Shown here: piece by piece, positions 46,772 to 54,734 of the stretch
Position numbering within the stretch: the first letter of the stretch is position 1
How the letters are laid out: every line of letters begins with the position of its first letter
Assembly: GCA_963778185.1 (NCBI GenBank)
Contig: CAVZTF010000003.1
Span: forward strand, 372,001 to 436,000
Direction: 5' to 3'
DNA from: RPQJ01 sp963778185
Lineage (GTDB): Bacteria > Pseudomonadota > Gammaproteobacteria > Steroidobacterales > Steroidobacteraceae
Length of the DNA stretch: 64,000 nt
Made by a program: the position numbers and the translations under genes
Notes under the pieces: generated by a model
The model's database searches: none
Seen by the model: only the letters and a program-made list of their open reading frames with translations
What the model was told of the DNA's origin: nothing

Positions 46772-47734
46772 TCAACGATCCAGCGGACTCTGCACGGCAT
46801 TCGCGCCCTTGCGCATGACGTGGGTGTAGATCTGCGTGGTCCTCACGTCCTTGTGCCCCAGCAACTCCTGGACCGTGCGGATGTCGTAGCCGCGCTCCAG
46901 CAGGTGGGTGGCGAAGCTGTGTCGGAACGTGTGACACGAGGCCGGCTTCGCGATTCCGGCCGCCTTGACGGCGGCCTTGACGTGCCGCTGCACACTGTCC
47001 GGGTAAACGTGGTGCCTGCGCCAGACGCCCGAGCGTGGGTCGCGCGACGGTCGCTTCGCCGGGAACACGTACTGCCAGCCCCACTCCAGGTGCGCATTCG
47101 GATACTTGCGCTCGAGCGCATATGGCAGCTCGACGCCGGCGAAGCCGCTCCGAACCGCGCACTCGTGGCGCGCCTTCATCGCCTCGAGGTGCTGCTGCAG
47201 TGGCGCGACCAGCGTCTCGGGCAGGATCGCCGACCGGTCCCTGCCACCCTTGCCGCTGCGCACGATCAGCTGCCGGTATTCAAACTGCACGTCCTTAACG
47301 CGCAGCGTGAGTGCTTCGCGCAGGCGAAGGCCCGCACCGTAGAGCAGGCTGCCGATCAGCCAGTACTCCTCGTGCAGGTGCGAGAGCACGTCCTTCACTT
47401 CGTCGGGCGTGAGCACGACCGGCAGGTACCGCGACTGCTTCGCACGCACGATGCCGTCGAGCCACGGCAACTCGACCTGCAGGACCTTCTGGTAGAGGAA
47501 CAGCAGCGCGGCGAGCGCCTGGTTCTGCGTCGACGCCGACACCTGGCGGGCTACGGCAAGGTGCGAAAGGAACGCCTCGACTTCGGCAGCCGCCATGTCG
47601 GCGGGATGCCGCTTGTTGTGAAACAAGATGAAGCGCCGTACCCAGAACAGGTACTGCTGCTCGGTGCGATAGCTGTAGTGCAGCGTGCGCAACTGGTTGC
47701 GCACCTGATCGAGCAGCCGGGGCCTGGCTTCCAT
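46772..47734 (-). CDS. intI: Integron integrase
   Basis: 320 aa tyrosine recombinase. Catalytic Arg in GAGLRLREALTLRVKD, His/Arg in HTFRHSFATHLLERG, His in ELLGHKDV and Tyr in TTQIYTHVM. The insert before the second box, including ALERKYPNAHLEWGWQYVFPA and PSRDPRSG, is the IntI-specific extra domain needed for folded single-stranded attC. It is intact, and divergent from the cassettes. The stop lies four bases from the met operator. Confidence 0.96.
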   Translation of the reverse strand: MEARPRLLDQVRNQLRTLHYSYRTEQQYLFWVRRFILFHNKRHPADMAAAEVEAFLSHLAVARQVSASTQNQALAALLFLYQKVLQVELPWLDGIVRAKQSRYLPVVLTPDEVKDVLSHLHEEYWLIGSLLYGAGLRLREALTLRVKDVQFEYRQLIVRSGKGGRDRSAILPETLVAPLQQHLEAMKARHECAVRSGFAGVELPYALERKYPNAHLEWGWQYVFPAKRPSRDPRSGVWRRHHVYPDSVQRHVKAAVKAAGIAKPASCHTFRHSFATHLLERGYDIRTVQELLGHKDVRTTQIYTHVMRKGANAVQSPLDR

Positions 47735-47757
47735 GCCGGGTGGCGCTCCGTTGCCAA

Positions 47758-47797
47758 TTGACGCCTATGATCGTGCTGCTGTAGTAAAGACAGCACG
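47758..47797 (+). promoter_or_regulatory. Candidate cassette promoter (Pc) overlapping a palindrome
   Basis: TTGACG (47758-47763), 18 bases, then TAGTAA (47782-47787), reading into the cassettes; the -10 match is weak. Overlapping it are perfect 7-base arms cgtgctg (47772-47778) and cagcacg (47791-47797). The core CTGT-N7-ACAG resembles a LexA box but is one base short of the enterobacterial N8. On the opposite strand this region is the intI promoter. Confidence 0.4.
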
Positions 47798-47868
47798 TTA
47801 CCGAGAAGGCCAGCACCTTATGTGGCGAATTCGCGCGATTTCTCCGAACCGGAAGACAGCATTCCTGC

Positions 47869-47900
47869 GGCCTAACGTCCCAACCTAATTCTTGTTAGAC
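47869..47900 (+). other. attI-like recombination site
   Basis: Core GTTAGAC at 47894-47900 with cleavage after G47894. An inverse core-like cctaacg (47871-47877) lies about 20 bases upstream as the L box. It lies between divergent intI and the first cassette gene, exactly where attI is expected. The left limit is not sharply defined. Confidence 0.75.
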
Positions 47901-47923
47901 GGCGCGGAGAGGAGGAACGCAAC

Positions 47924-48727
47924 ATGAGCGAACCGACGCTACAAGCTCAGATCGATGCGGCGCACGCTTACGAAGCGCTGTTCGTGCCCGCGCTGTTCGG
48001 GCAATGGGCTCCCAAAGTCGCAGACGCCGCGCAAATCCAGCCTGGTCAACGAGTATTGGATGTTGGGTGCGGCACAGGGATTCTTGCGCGTGAAATCGCG
48101 TCGCGAATCGGATCAGCGGGGCGAGTCGTGGGAATTGACCCGAGTCCCGGAATGCTTGCGGTGGCTAAACAGCCCGCGCCAGCCGTCGAGTGGCGAGAGG
48201 GAGTCGCCGAGTCACTACCGTTCCCTGATCAATCCTTCGAGGTTGTCGTGAGCCAGTTTGCCCTCATGTTGTTCACCGACCGGCGTCAGGCCCTTCGCGA
48301 GATGCTTCGCGTCCTGACTCCCGGAGGACGGTTGGCCGTTGCAGTCTGGGACTCTCTGGACAACATACCTGCGTACGCGTCCGAGGTAGCACTTCTGGAG
48401 CGGATGGCGGGTCGGCAAGCGGCCGATGCCTTACGTGCGCCGTTCGTGCTCGGCAATCGGAAAGATCTGGCCGCATTGATCTCGGAAGCCGGCGTGGCCA
48501 CGGCTGACATCACCACCCACCACGGGACAGCGCAGTTCCCCAGCATCCGGACCATGGTCGAAGCCGACCTAAGGGGCTGGTTGCCGGTGATGGGGGTCAT
48601 TCTGACCGAGGACCTGATCGGCCGCATCCTGCAGGACGCCGAGCAGGCGCTCAGTTCCTACGCGACCGCCGATGGACGAGCTGCGTTCCGTTTGTCGGCG
48701 CAGCTCGTCACCGCGAACAAGCCTTAG
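47924..48727 (+). CDS. Cassette 1: class I SAM-dependent methyltransferase
   Basis: 267 aa; GGAGGA before ATG 47924. UbiE-like methyltransferase: VLDVGCGTGILAREIA with an acidic VVGIDPS strand end, SFEVVVSQFALMLF and VLTPGGRLAVAVWDSL. The substrate is unknown. It is the only gene of cassette 1 and sits closest to attI, so it should be expressed best from Pc. Base composition is lower in GC than the flanking chromosome. Confidence 0.85.
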   Translation: MSEPTLQAQIDAAHAYEALFVPALFGQWAPKVADAAQIQPGQRVLDVGCGTGILAREIASRIGSAGRVVGIDPSPGMLAVAKQPAPAVEWREGVAESLPFPDQSFEVVVSQFALMLFTDRRQALREMLRVLTPGGRLAVAVWDSLDNIPAYASEVALLERMAGRQAADALRAPFVLGNRKDLAALISEAGVATADITTHHGTAQFPSIRTMVEADLRGWLPVMGVILTEDLIGRILQDAEQALSSYATADGRAAFRLSAQLVTANKP

Positions 48728-48745
48728 CATGTGGCAAGGTGCGCC

Positions 48746-48805
<60 letters not shown>

Positions 48806-48892
48806 GGACGGATCGATCCGCTCGAGGTTGCCGACGTCTTCAATAGTGTCCCCATGAATGGTACTTTTCCGTAAACCTTCAAGGAGAGTTCC

Positions 48893-49258
48893 ATGGCGAC
48901 TTACGTCGACGGCTACGTGATCCCCATCAAGAAATCCAACGTCAAGGCTTACAAGAAGATGGCGCAGATCGGCTGCAAGGTGTGGCTGAAGCACGGAGCG
49001 TTGGATTACTACGAGTGCGTGGGAGACGATCTGAAGGCCAAGTGGGGATCGAGCTTTCTCAAGCTGTGCAAGCTCAAACCCAGCGAAACCGTCGTCTTCG
49101 CGTTCATCGTCTACAAATCCAAGGCTCATCGCAACAAAGTCAACAAAGCGGTGATGTCCGATCCGGCCATGAATCCTCCCGACGGCAAGAAATTCCAGAT
49201 GCCGTTCGACATGAAGCGCTTCGTGATGGGCGGGTTCAAGACGTTGGTGCAGGCATGA
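48893..49258 (+). CDS. Cassette 2: DUF1428 family protein
   Basis: 121 aa; AAGGAGAG before ATG 48893. A ferredoxin-like fold protein of the DUF1428 (YbaA) group: TYVDGYVIPIKKSNVKAYKK, ALDYYECVGDD, SETVVFAFIVYKSKAHR and DMKRFVMGGFKTLV. Function unknown. Lys-rich and with AT-richer codons than the chromosome, it looks acquired. A 93-base leader precedes it in the cassette. Confidence 0.85.
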   Translation: MATYVDGYVIPIKKSNVKAYKKMAQIGCKVWLKHGALDYYECVGDDLKAKWGSSFLKLCKLKPSETVVFAFIVYKSKAHRNKVNKAVMSDPAMNPPDGKKFQMPFDMKRFVMGGFKTLVQA

Positions 49259-49271
49259 CCGACCGTAAGCC

Positions 49272-49330
49272 GTCTAACCGCGGCATGGGGACGACGCGCT
49301 GAAGCGCGCGGCTCATGCCGGACGTTAGGC
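49272..49330 (+). repeat. attC2
   Basis: 59 bp. R'' gtctaac (49272-49278), R' gttaggc (49324-49330). Inner arms cggcatg and catgccg pair, with a cgcgct/agcgcg hairpin at the tip. Confidence 0.9.
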
Positions 49331-49342
49331 GTCCTCCGGCCG

Positions 49343-49373
49343 TTGACGCGGCATATAGCGTATTTGCTATAGT
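49343..49373 (+). promoter_or_regulatory. Promoter and operator of the toxin–antitoxin cassette
   Basis: TTGACG (49343-49348), 19 bases, TATAGT (49368-49373). A palindrome tatagc–gtattt–gctata (49354-49371) covers the spacer and -10, the expected antitoxin operator. The ATG of the toxin at 49380 is six bases after the -10, so its mRNA would be leaderless or nearly so. Confidence 0.7.
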
Positions 49374-49379
49374 CTGATA

Positions 49380-49706
49380 ATGACATGGAATGTCCGGTTC
49401 TTCAGTCGACGGCTGGAAGCCGAGATCCTGGCGCTTCCGGCCGGATTCGTTGCGCGCTTCTTGAGATATGCGGAACGAATGGAGATCTATGGTCCGGACC
49501 TCGGCATGCCGCACACTCGTGCGATAGGACACGGGCTGTTCGAACTCCGATTGAAGGCCGCGGAAGGTATCGCAAGGGTCTTCCATTGCACGATCGTCGA
49601 TCGCCAGATTGTCATGCTGCATCAATTCGTGAAGAAGACCGAGAAGACGCCAGCCAAAGAGTTGGCAATTGCCCGTAGACGGATGAAGGAACTGACGAAT
49701 GGCTAG
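49380..49706 (+). CDS. Cassette 3: RelE/HigB-family toxin
   Basis: 108 aa. gp49/HigB-like toxin: WNVRFFSRRLEAEILALP, then LFELRLKAAEGIARVFHCTIVD (shown in parts) and VMLHQFVKKTEKTPAKELAIARRR, the typical C-terminal Lys/Arg-rich RNase part. It would cut mRNA on the ribosome. Toxin-first order with the antitoxin overlapping by eight bases is the HigBA arrangement. No good ribosome binding site, consistent with a leaderless transcript. Confidence 0.88.
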   Translation: MTWNVRFFSRRLEAEILALPAGFVARFLRYAERMEIYGPDLGMPHTRAIGHGLFELRLKAAEGIARVFHCTIVDRQIVMLHQFVKKTEKTPAKELAIARRRMKELTNG

Positions 49707-50046
49707 CTCCCTGAAGAGATTCAAGACTCGAGCGCTGGCGCGCCGCGATGTACGCGAGGCGTATGACGCCCTGGGTGAGGAATTCGCTTTTCTGGATGAA
49801 GTGCTCAGAGCACGGGCGGAGGCAGGCCTCACGCAGGCGCAGGTGGCGGAGCGTGTTGGCACAACGCAGTCCGCGATCGCTCGCCTCGAGTCCGGGGCGC
49901 TGAAGCATTCGCCGTCAATTGCAACACTGCAGAAGTACGCCAAGGCGCTTGGCTATCGTGTAGAGGTCAAATTCGTGAAGGACCGAGGCCTAACCAGCGC
50001 CTCAACACGGACTCGGCGCGAGCGGGGCTCACGCCTCGCCGGTTAG
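49699..50046 (+). CDS. Cassette 3: HigA-family antitoxin
   Basis: 115 aa. XRE-type helix-turn-helix: GLTQAQVAERVGTTQSAIARLESG (abridged; about residues 50-75), then ATLQKYAKALGYRVEVKF. It would bind the toxin and repress the palindromic promoter. The last 19 or so residues, from GLTSAS to the stop, are encoded within attC3; the stop TAG (50044-50046) overlaps the attC L' side. Confidence 0.9.
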   Translation: MASSLKRFKTRALARRDVREAYDALGEEFAFLDEVLRARAEAGLTQAQVAERVGTTQSAIARLESGALKHSPSIATLQKYAKALGYRVEVKFVKDRGLTSASTRTRRERGSRLAG

Positions 50047-50060
50047 GCGCAGCGTTGGGC
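49988..50060 (+). repeat. attC3
   Basis: 73 bp. R'' gcctaac (49988-49994), R' gttgggc (50054-50060). Arms gcgcctcaac and gttaggcgc pair with one extrahelical C. It also encodes the antitoxin's C terminus. Confidence 0.9.
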
Positions 50061-50072
50061 CCGGAGGAGTCT

Positions 50073-50459
50073 GTGAAGACAGGATCGTGCATGTGCGGGG
50101 CGGTCAGGTTCACTGTTTCGTGTGAACTAAAGCCTCCTGACGCTTGCCACTGTGTTCAGTGCCGAAAGTTCTCAGGGCATTACTCCGTCGGAAGTGACGT
50201 GCCGAGAAGTGCGGTAGAGATTTTCGGCGCCGAGAACGTGACTTGGTACCATTCGTCCGAAAAGGTGCGTCGCGGGTTCTGCTCGGTGTGTGGTTGCTCA
50301 ATGTTCTTCGATCCTCCTGCCAAGGAATGGATCGGCATTCATATGGGAGCTTTCGACGTACCGACAGGGACGCACACCGAGTTGCACATCTTCGTCGCCG
50401 AAAAGGGTGACTACTATGAGATCAACGACGGGCTACCACAGTACCAGCGCATTCCTTAG
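50073..50459 (+). CDS. Cassette 4: GFA family zinc protein
   Basis: 128 aa from GTG 50073 with GGAGG five bases upstream. Three Cys clusters (GSCMCGAVRF, CHCVQCRKFSG, FCSVCGCSMFF) form the zinc sites of the glutathione-dependent formaldehyde-activating (GFA)/CENP-V fold. Whether it acts on S-hydroxymethylglutathione is unproven. An upstream TTG at 50055 is part of the attC core and is unlikely as a start. Confidence 0.88.
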   Translation: MKTGSCMCGAVRFTVSCELKPPDACHCVQCRKFSGHYSVGSDVPRSAVEIFGAENVTWYHSSEKVRRGFCSVCGCSMFFDPPAKEWIGIHMGAFDVPTGTHTELHIFVAEKGDYYEINDGLPQYQRIP

Positions 50460-50472
50460 AGCTGAACCTATC

Positions 50473-50532
50473 GCCGAACAACGCGCTGCAGGCGACGTGC
50501 GAAACGCACGCGCCTGAGCGCAGACGTTGGGC
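50473..50532 (+). repeat. attC4
   Basis: 60 bp. R'' gccgaac (50473-50479), R' gttgggc (50526-50532). Arms gcgctgcaggcg and cgcctgagcgc pair with one extrahelical G; cgtgcgaaacgcacg forms the tip hairpin. Confidence 0.9.
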
Positions 50533-50580
50533 AGGAGGCGCGTGTCGGTTGTCTAATCAGCTCGGGACGCGGAGAGCAGC

Positions 50581-51687
50581 ATGTCGCAATTGCAGGCAAG
50601 ACTGTTCGTCCTGGTTGCAGGTATCGCGAGCTTCGCCTCGCTGGCGACTGCGCAAACGCCAGATGAACAAGCAGCTCGAACGTGTACAGGCGTGGGATGC
50701 AGCGCGATGAGTCGGGCGGATCTCTTCATGAAGGCTTTCGCTTCGTCAGGCGGCTCGAAGGGTTTGCGCACCAGTCAGCTCGAGCAGGAAGAGCAGGTCA
50801 GATTAGCCTTCTACGGAATGGATGCGACTCGACTGGAGATCGCGGCGGGCAGACTCACCGAGCAAGAGGGCAACTTTATCATTGACGGCCACGAGCGGGT
50901 CATTCGGAACTACGTCCAGGACAAGGCCAACGAAGCGGCGGTCAGGGCGGCAACCGGACAGGCTTCGGACATTCCAGCCATTACGAAATCCTTGAGCGGG
51001 CTCCTCAGTGTGGCGCGGCAGGATGCGCTCGTGGGTCGCGAAGAGCTGGCCGAGCGCGCCCAAGCTCAGATGGTCAGGGTACTCACCACGTTCTCGCAGC
51101 AATTCGCGAACACATGCGAACAGCAAAGCTTCCCGGTTGAGGTGGCCCTGGTCCTGGAGCGCCAGAATGAGCTGATGGGGACGGGAATATCGCTGATGCA
51201 CTGCACGAGCCGGAAGATTTCGGCTGAGTTGAGTAGCCAGGGAGTCAGCTATCAATTCGAGAGCTGCAGCAATCTATCGCACCTTACCGAATGGGACCTG
51301 AGAATTTCGGGGCGTGTCACAGGGATCGGCAGGAGCTCGTCAAGGCGTTGGGAAGCCAACGTGATTTTTCAAGGCTATGAACAGAATCCGACGGGCGTCG
51401 TGGAGAGCACGTACGATGAGATCGAAGAGCAGGAGGATTCTGTGGCCGTTCCCGACGACGCCGGCCCAAACGCCAGAGCGAACGGCCGGACCTCGGCACC
51501 GATACCGGAACCGACCCCACGTCCGAGAAACATGCAGTTCCAGAAACTCCGCATCACTACCATTATTTTGGAAGGCGACCGTGGCTTTTGGGGCTGGACT
51601 GCACGCCCTGCGCCGTGGCGCTCAAGCGTACTTTGGGCAGAGGCAGAAGTTAAGCGAGAAGACAGGCCCTGCAGAGCCGCGCAATGA
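50581..51687 (+). CDS. Cassette 5: secreted protein of unknown function
   Basis: 368 aa. Signal peptide of about 24 residues (ending SLATAQ). The mature protein has several Cys residues, an alpha-helical first half (about 40-200; for example AERAQAQMVRVLTTFSQQF) and a linker PIPEPTPRPRNMQ before a short C-terminal part. No family recognised. It is the largest cassette gene; codon use is more AT-rich than that of the chromosome. Confidence 0.65.
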   Translation: MSQLQARLFVLVAGIASFASLATAQTPDEQAARTCTGVGCSAMSRADLFMKAFASSGGSKGLRTSQLEQEEQVRLAFYGMDATRLEIAAGRLTEQEGNFIIDGHERVIRNYVQDKANEAAVRAATGQASDIPAITKSLSGLLSVARQDALVGREELAERAQAQMVRVLTTFSQQFANTCEQQSFPVEVALVLERQNELMGTGISLMHCTSRKISAELSSQGVSYQFESCSNLSHLTEWDLRISGRVTGIGRSSSRRWEANVIFQGYEQNPTGVVESTYDEIEEQEDSVAVPDDAGPNARANGRTSAPIPEPTPRPRNMQFQKLRITTIILEGDRGFWGWTARPAPWRSSVLWAEAEVKREDRPCRAAQ

Positions 51688-51715
51688 GAGCGAGACGGGT
51701 TGCTTTCACGCTGAT

Positions 51716-51796
51716 GCCCAACAACCAATTGCACCGGACTCGCGTTCAGCGGCCCTTCGCTTGCTGCTTGCAAGCCGGTGAATTGGGGCGTCAGGC
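51716..51796 (+). repeat. attC5, with altered R' core
   Basis: 81 bp. R'' gcccaac (51716-51722). Arms ccaattgcaccgg and ccggtgaattgg pair with one extrahelical G. R' is gtcaggc (51790-51796), where the second T of GTTRRRY is changed to C. The arms are strong, so the site is real, but recombination at R' may be impaired. Confidence 0.8.
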
Positions 51797-51883
51797 GACA
51801 CAGGGTGAGTACCGCGCGAATTGGGCTCGTGCCCTTGGAGCCAGACGCCGAGCGGCTCGTCCGTATCGGGAACGGTGGACACG

Positions 51884-52441
51884 ATGGGACTCTTGACCTT
51901 CAGCATCAACGTCACCCTGGACGGCTGCGTCGACCACCAGGAAGGAATCGCTGACGACGAGACGCACGCCTTCTTCACCCGCCTCATGGATGAGAGCGGA
52001 GCGATGCTGTGGGGCCGCGTCACCTACGAGATGATGGAGAGCTACTGGCCAGCGGTCGCCCGCGGCGACGCGGAGGCACCGCCGGCGATGCGCGAGTGGG
52101 CGGTCAAGCTGGAGGCCAAGCCGAAGTACGTGTTTTCCTCAACGCGAAGGGACTTCCCGTGGACCAACAGCCACCACATCGCTGACGACCTGCGCACCGG
52201 CGTACAGCAGCTCAAGGGCGCGACCCCGGACGGCGTACTCCTCGGTAGCAGCAAGCTCGCGACCGATCTGGACCGGCTCGATCTAATCGACGAGTACAAG
52301 TTGCTCGTTCACCCCAGGATCGCCGGCCACGGCCCGACCCTGTACGAGAGCGGGCTGTCCAGCACGCGACGGCTCGAGTTGATCTCGGCGAAGCCGCTCC
52401 GCAGCGGTGCGGTCGCAATGCACTACCGGCGCTCGCGCTGA
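51884..52441 (+). CDS. Cassette 6: RibD C-terminal/dihydrofolate reductase-like protein
   Basis: 185 aa from ATG 51884. COG0262 fold: SINVTLDGCVDHQEG, MLWGRVTYEMMESYWP, KYVFSSTRRDFPW, GVLLGSSKLATDL and LLVHPRIAGHGPTLYE. An NADPH-dependent reductase of unknown substrate; distinct from the DfrA/DfrB trimethoprim-resistance enzymes common in mobile integrons. Confidence 0.87.
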   Translation: MGLLTFSINVTLDGCVDHQEGIADDETHAFFTRLMDESGAMLWGRVTYEMMESYWPAVARGDAEAPPAMREWAVKLEAKPKYVFSSTRRDFPWTNSHHIADDLRTGVQQLKGATPDGVLLGSSKLATDLDRLDLIDEYKLLVHPRIAGHGPTLYESGLSSTRRLELISAKPLRSGAVAMHYRRSR

Positions 52442-52460
52442 CTCGGAGATGGATGATGTC

Positions 52461-52529
52461 GCCTAACAACGCGCTGCACTCAGACGGGCCCCGCATTGCT
52501 CGGCCCGTCGGTGAGCGCGAGCGTTAGAG
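52461..52529 (+). repeat. attC6
   Basis: 69 bp. R'' gcctaac (52461-52467), R' gttagag (52523-52529; final base off consensus). Arms gcgctgcac and gtgagcgc pair with one extrahelical G; acgggcc/ggcccgt extends the stem. Confidence 0.85.
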
Positions 52530-52749
52530 ATCGCGTGAGCATGTGTGCTGAACGCACATCGGAATAATCACGACAGCATGCAATCGATGCCATGAGTCCC
52601 TGCTGTACGTTCTGGACGATGGTCCAAGTGCCGAACGAAAACGACTCGACTGGCCCAAGAAAGATGAGCATCGTGCGGACGATTACGCAAGACGCAATGT
52701 CAAACAAATGCTTGGCGGGTACGCGTGCAATGACACGCGCCGCACAAGC
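52530..52749 (+). other. 220-bp leader of cassette 7 without a recognisable gene
   Basis: No convincing reading frame on either strand. A gccgaac box (52632-52638) resembles an R'' element but has no partner core within reach. It may be the remnant of an older cassette junction. Confidence 0.4.
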
Positions 52750-53550
52750 ATGGCGTTGACCCTCATGACCGCCGTTGCCGCTATCCTCATTACCATCCCG
52801 CTCAGCCACTACTGCGAGAAGGCGCGCTGGGCGCTCGATCGGGTCGCGCTGCCGTACCGGGAGGAGCCGCACGCGCCCCTCCTGCATCGGCTTGCAACGA
52901 AGCGCAAAGACGGCGGTACCGTGCCGGTCCTGGTACATGGAGGCCGTCGTTTCATCGATTCCACCGATATTCTCGTGCATGCGGATGCGGTCAGCGACGG
53001 TCACCTGCTGTACCCGCGCGATGCCGCGCTGCGGCGTGAGGTTGATGGGCTCGAGGAACAGTTCGACACGCATCTTGGGCCGCATACGCGGCGTTGGGCC
53101 TATGCGGAATTGCTGTCGCAACCGAAGCTGCTCCTGTCGGTGTGGTCGCGAGGCGTGCCACAGCTCGAGGCAAACCTGCTTCCGCTGCTCACACCGGTGG
53201 CGCGCCGTCTGGTTCGAGCGGCGTACAAGATCACGCCGGAAAGCGCTCTACGCTCACTCGAACGCGTGCGAAATGTTTTTCAACAAGTGGACGAACGCCT
53301 GAGTAACGGACACCGGTTCCTGGCAGGCGAACGTTTCACCGCTGCCGACCTGACTTTTGCAGCGCTCGCGGCGCCGGTGCTGTTTCCTGCCGAGTACCGC
53401 GCTGTCCACCCCGCCCTCAGCGACGTCTCCACTGCGATGCGCGAAGAGGTCTTGCGCCTGCGGGACACCGACGCCGGGCGGTTTGCGCTGCGCTTGTTCT
53501 CGGAGGAGCGTTGCCGGTCATCCGCCGCACCCCGGCCTCACGTTCCATGA
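52750..53550 (+). CDS. Cassette 7: glutathione S-transferase family protein
   Basis: 266 aa from ATG 52750 (52765 also possible). The thioredoxin-like N-domain starts with PLSHYCEKARWALDRVALPY, where the Ser/Cys active-site region and GGTVPVLVHGG cis-Pro loop are visible; the helical C-domain has RFLAGERFTAADLTFAALAAP. It would conjugate or reduce small molecules with glutathione; the substrate is unknown. The N terminus has a hydrophobic extension of about 10 residues. Confidence 0.82.
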   Translation: MALTLMTAVAAILITIPLSHYCEKARWALDRVALPYREEPHAPLLHRLATKRKDGGTVPVLVHGGRRFIDSTDILVHADAVSDGHLLYPRDAALRREVDGLEEQFDTHLGPHTRRWAYAELLSQPKLLLSVWSRGVPQLEANLLPLLTPVARRLVRAAYKITPESALRSLERVRNVFQQVDERLSNGHRFLAGERFTAADLTFAALAAPVLFPAEYRAVHPALSDVSTAMREEVLRLRDTDAGRFALRLFSEERCRSSAAPRPHVP

Positions 53551-53557
53551 CTGTGAG

Positions 53558-53629
53558 GCCGAACAATGCGCCCCACCCGACGTTCATGCCACTACGCGGC
53601 AGAAATGCAGCTGAGCTTGGTCGTTGGGC
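53558..53629 (+). repeat. attC7, degenerate
   Basis: 72 bp between R'' gccgaac (53558-53564) and R' gttgggc (53623-53629), the same pair as attC4, but the inner L boxes hardly pair (5' side gcgccccacc, 3' side gctgagcttgg). The halves may come from different sites. It marks the probable end of the array. Confidence 0.55.
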
Positions 53630-53726
53630 ATCACGCAAGGACCGTGGCCAAAAGCCCAATCATCATCGAGAGGAAAACACGGATGGAGGGTAAAGCTGAT
53701 AGCGACCACTGCGCGAGGTTTGACTC

Positions 53727-54170
53727 ATGAACTGTTGGGTCAACGGCAAATTCACCGTCAGTTGCGACCTGGCTAGAATGGATCGCGCCCTGATTGCGGA
53801 ATTTCTTGCTTCGTCGTACTGGGCGAAAGGCATTCCTGCGGCCACGGTCGAGAGGTCGCTGGCGCATTCCCTGTGCTTCGCGCTTCTGGACGGTGATCGG
53901 CAAATCGGGTTTGCTCGCGTAATTTCCGACTACGCGACGATCGCCTATCTTGGCGACGTTTTCGTACTGCCGGAATGCCGGGGGAGAGGGCTCTCGAAGT
54001 GGCTGATGGAGTGCATCGTCAGCCATTCCGAACTGCAAGGCCTGCGGCGATGGATACTCGCGACGCGTGATGCGCACGGCCTTTACGAGCAATTTGGCTT
54101 CACGCCACTCAGGAAGCCCGAGATCTTCATGGAGCGGCACGATCCGGATGTCTATGGCGACGGCGCATGA
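53727..54170 (+). CDS. GNAT family N-acetyltransferase
   Basis: 147 aa. Acetyl-CoA loop VFVLPECRGRGLSKWLMECI (motif A), then WILATRDAHGLYEQFGFTPL (motif B). The substrate is unknown; this small type often modifies amino groups of metabolites. It starts 98 bases after the last attC core with no attC behind it, so it is either a fixed eighth cassette that lost its attC or chromosomal. Confidence 0.88.
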   Translation: MNCWVNGKFTVSCDLARMDRALIAEFLASSYWAKGIPAATVERSLAHSLCFALLDGDRQIGFARVISDYATIAYLGDVFVLPECRGRGLSKWLMECIVSHSELQGLRRWILATRDAHGLYEQFGFTPLRKPEIFMERHDPDVYGDGA

Positions 54171-54203
54171 CTGACACTTGCAGACCCTGCCGCCGTACAA
54201 ACC

Positions 54204-54695
54204 ATGCAAAGCACAATGCAGACTGCCCCTCCACCAGACTTCGACTTCATCATCGGGACCTGGCGTGTATCCCACAGGCGTCTGAATGCGCGCTTGCAGG
54301 GGTGCAAGGAGTGGACTGAGTTTCCAGGCACTTCCTCCACGAGGAAGATCCTCGGAGGCTTCGGCAACGTTGAAGACAACGTCCTGCAGTTCCCCGAAGG
54401 GGATGTCCGTGCCGCCGCCATCCGCTCGTACGATCCGATGACCCGGTCCTGGGCTATTTGGTGGCTCGATGGCCGCGCGCCTCACGGCTTGGACGCGCCG
54501 GTCGTCGGAAGCTTCTCCGGCACAATCGGTACATTCATGGCAAACGACGTCCTGAATGGACAACCCGTTCAAGTTCGTTTCCTGTGGAGGACCACCCCCG
54601 GCTCCAATCCAACCTGGGAGCAGGCGTTCTCCACGGATGGCGGTACTACGTGGGAGACGAACTGGACAATGGAGTTCCGGCGCAGTGGAATCTGA
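54204..54695 (+). CDS. DUF1579-like hypothetical protein
   Basis: 163 aa. Starts DFDFIIGTWRVSHRRLN, a motif common to a lipocalin-like DUF1579-type family, with SYDPMTRSWAIWWLDGRA and a closing WTMEFRRSGI. It is probably a small beta-barrel. Function unknown. It lies 33 bases after the acetyltransferase. Confidence 0.65.
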   Translation: MQSTMQTAPPPDFDFIIGTWRVSHRRLNARLQGCKEWTEFPGTSSTRKILGGFGNVEDNVLQFPEGDVRAAAIRSYDPMTRSWAIWWLDGRAPHGLDAPVVGSFSGTIGTFMANDVLNGQPVQVRFLWRTTPGSNPTWEQAFSTDGGTTWETNWTMEFRRSGI

Positions 54696-54734
54696 CCTGA
54701 CCGTCAGGACACCGGGATTTCACCAGGTGCTCTC

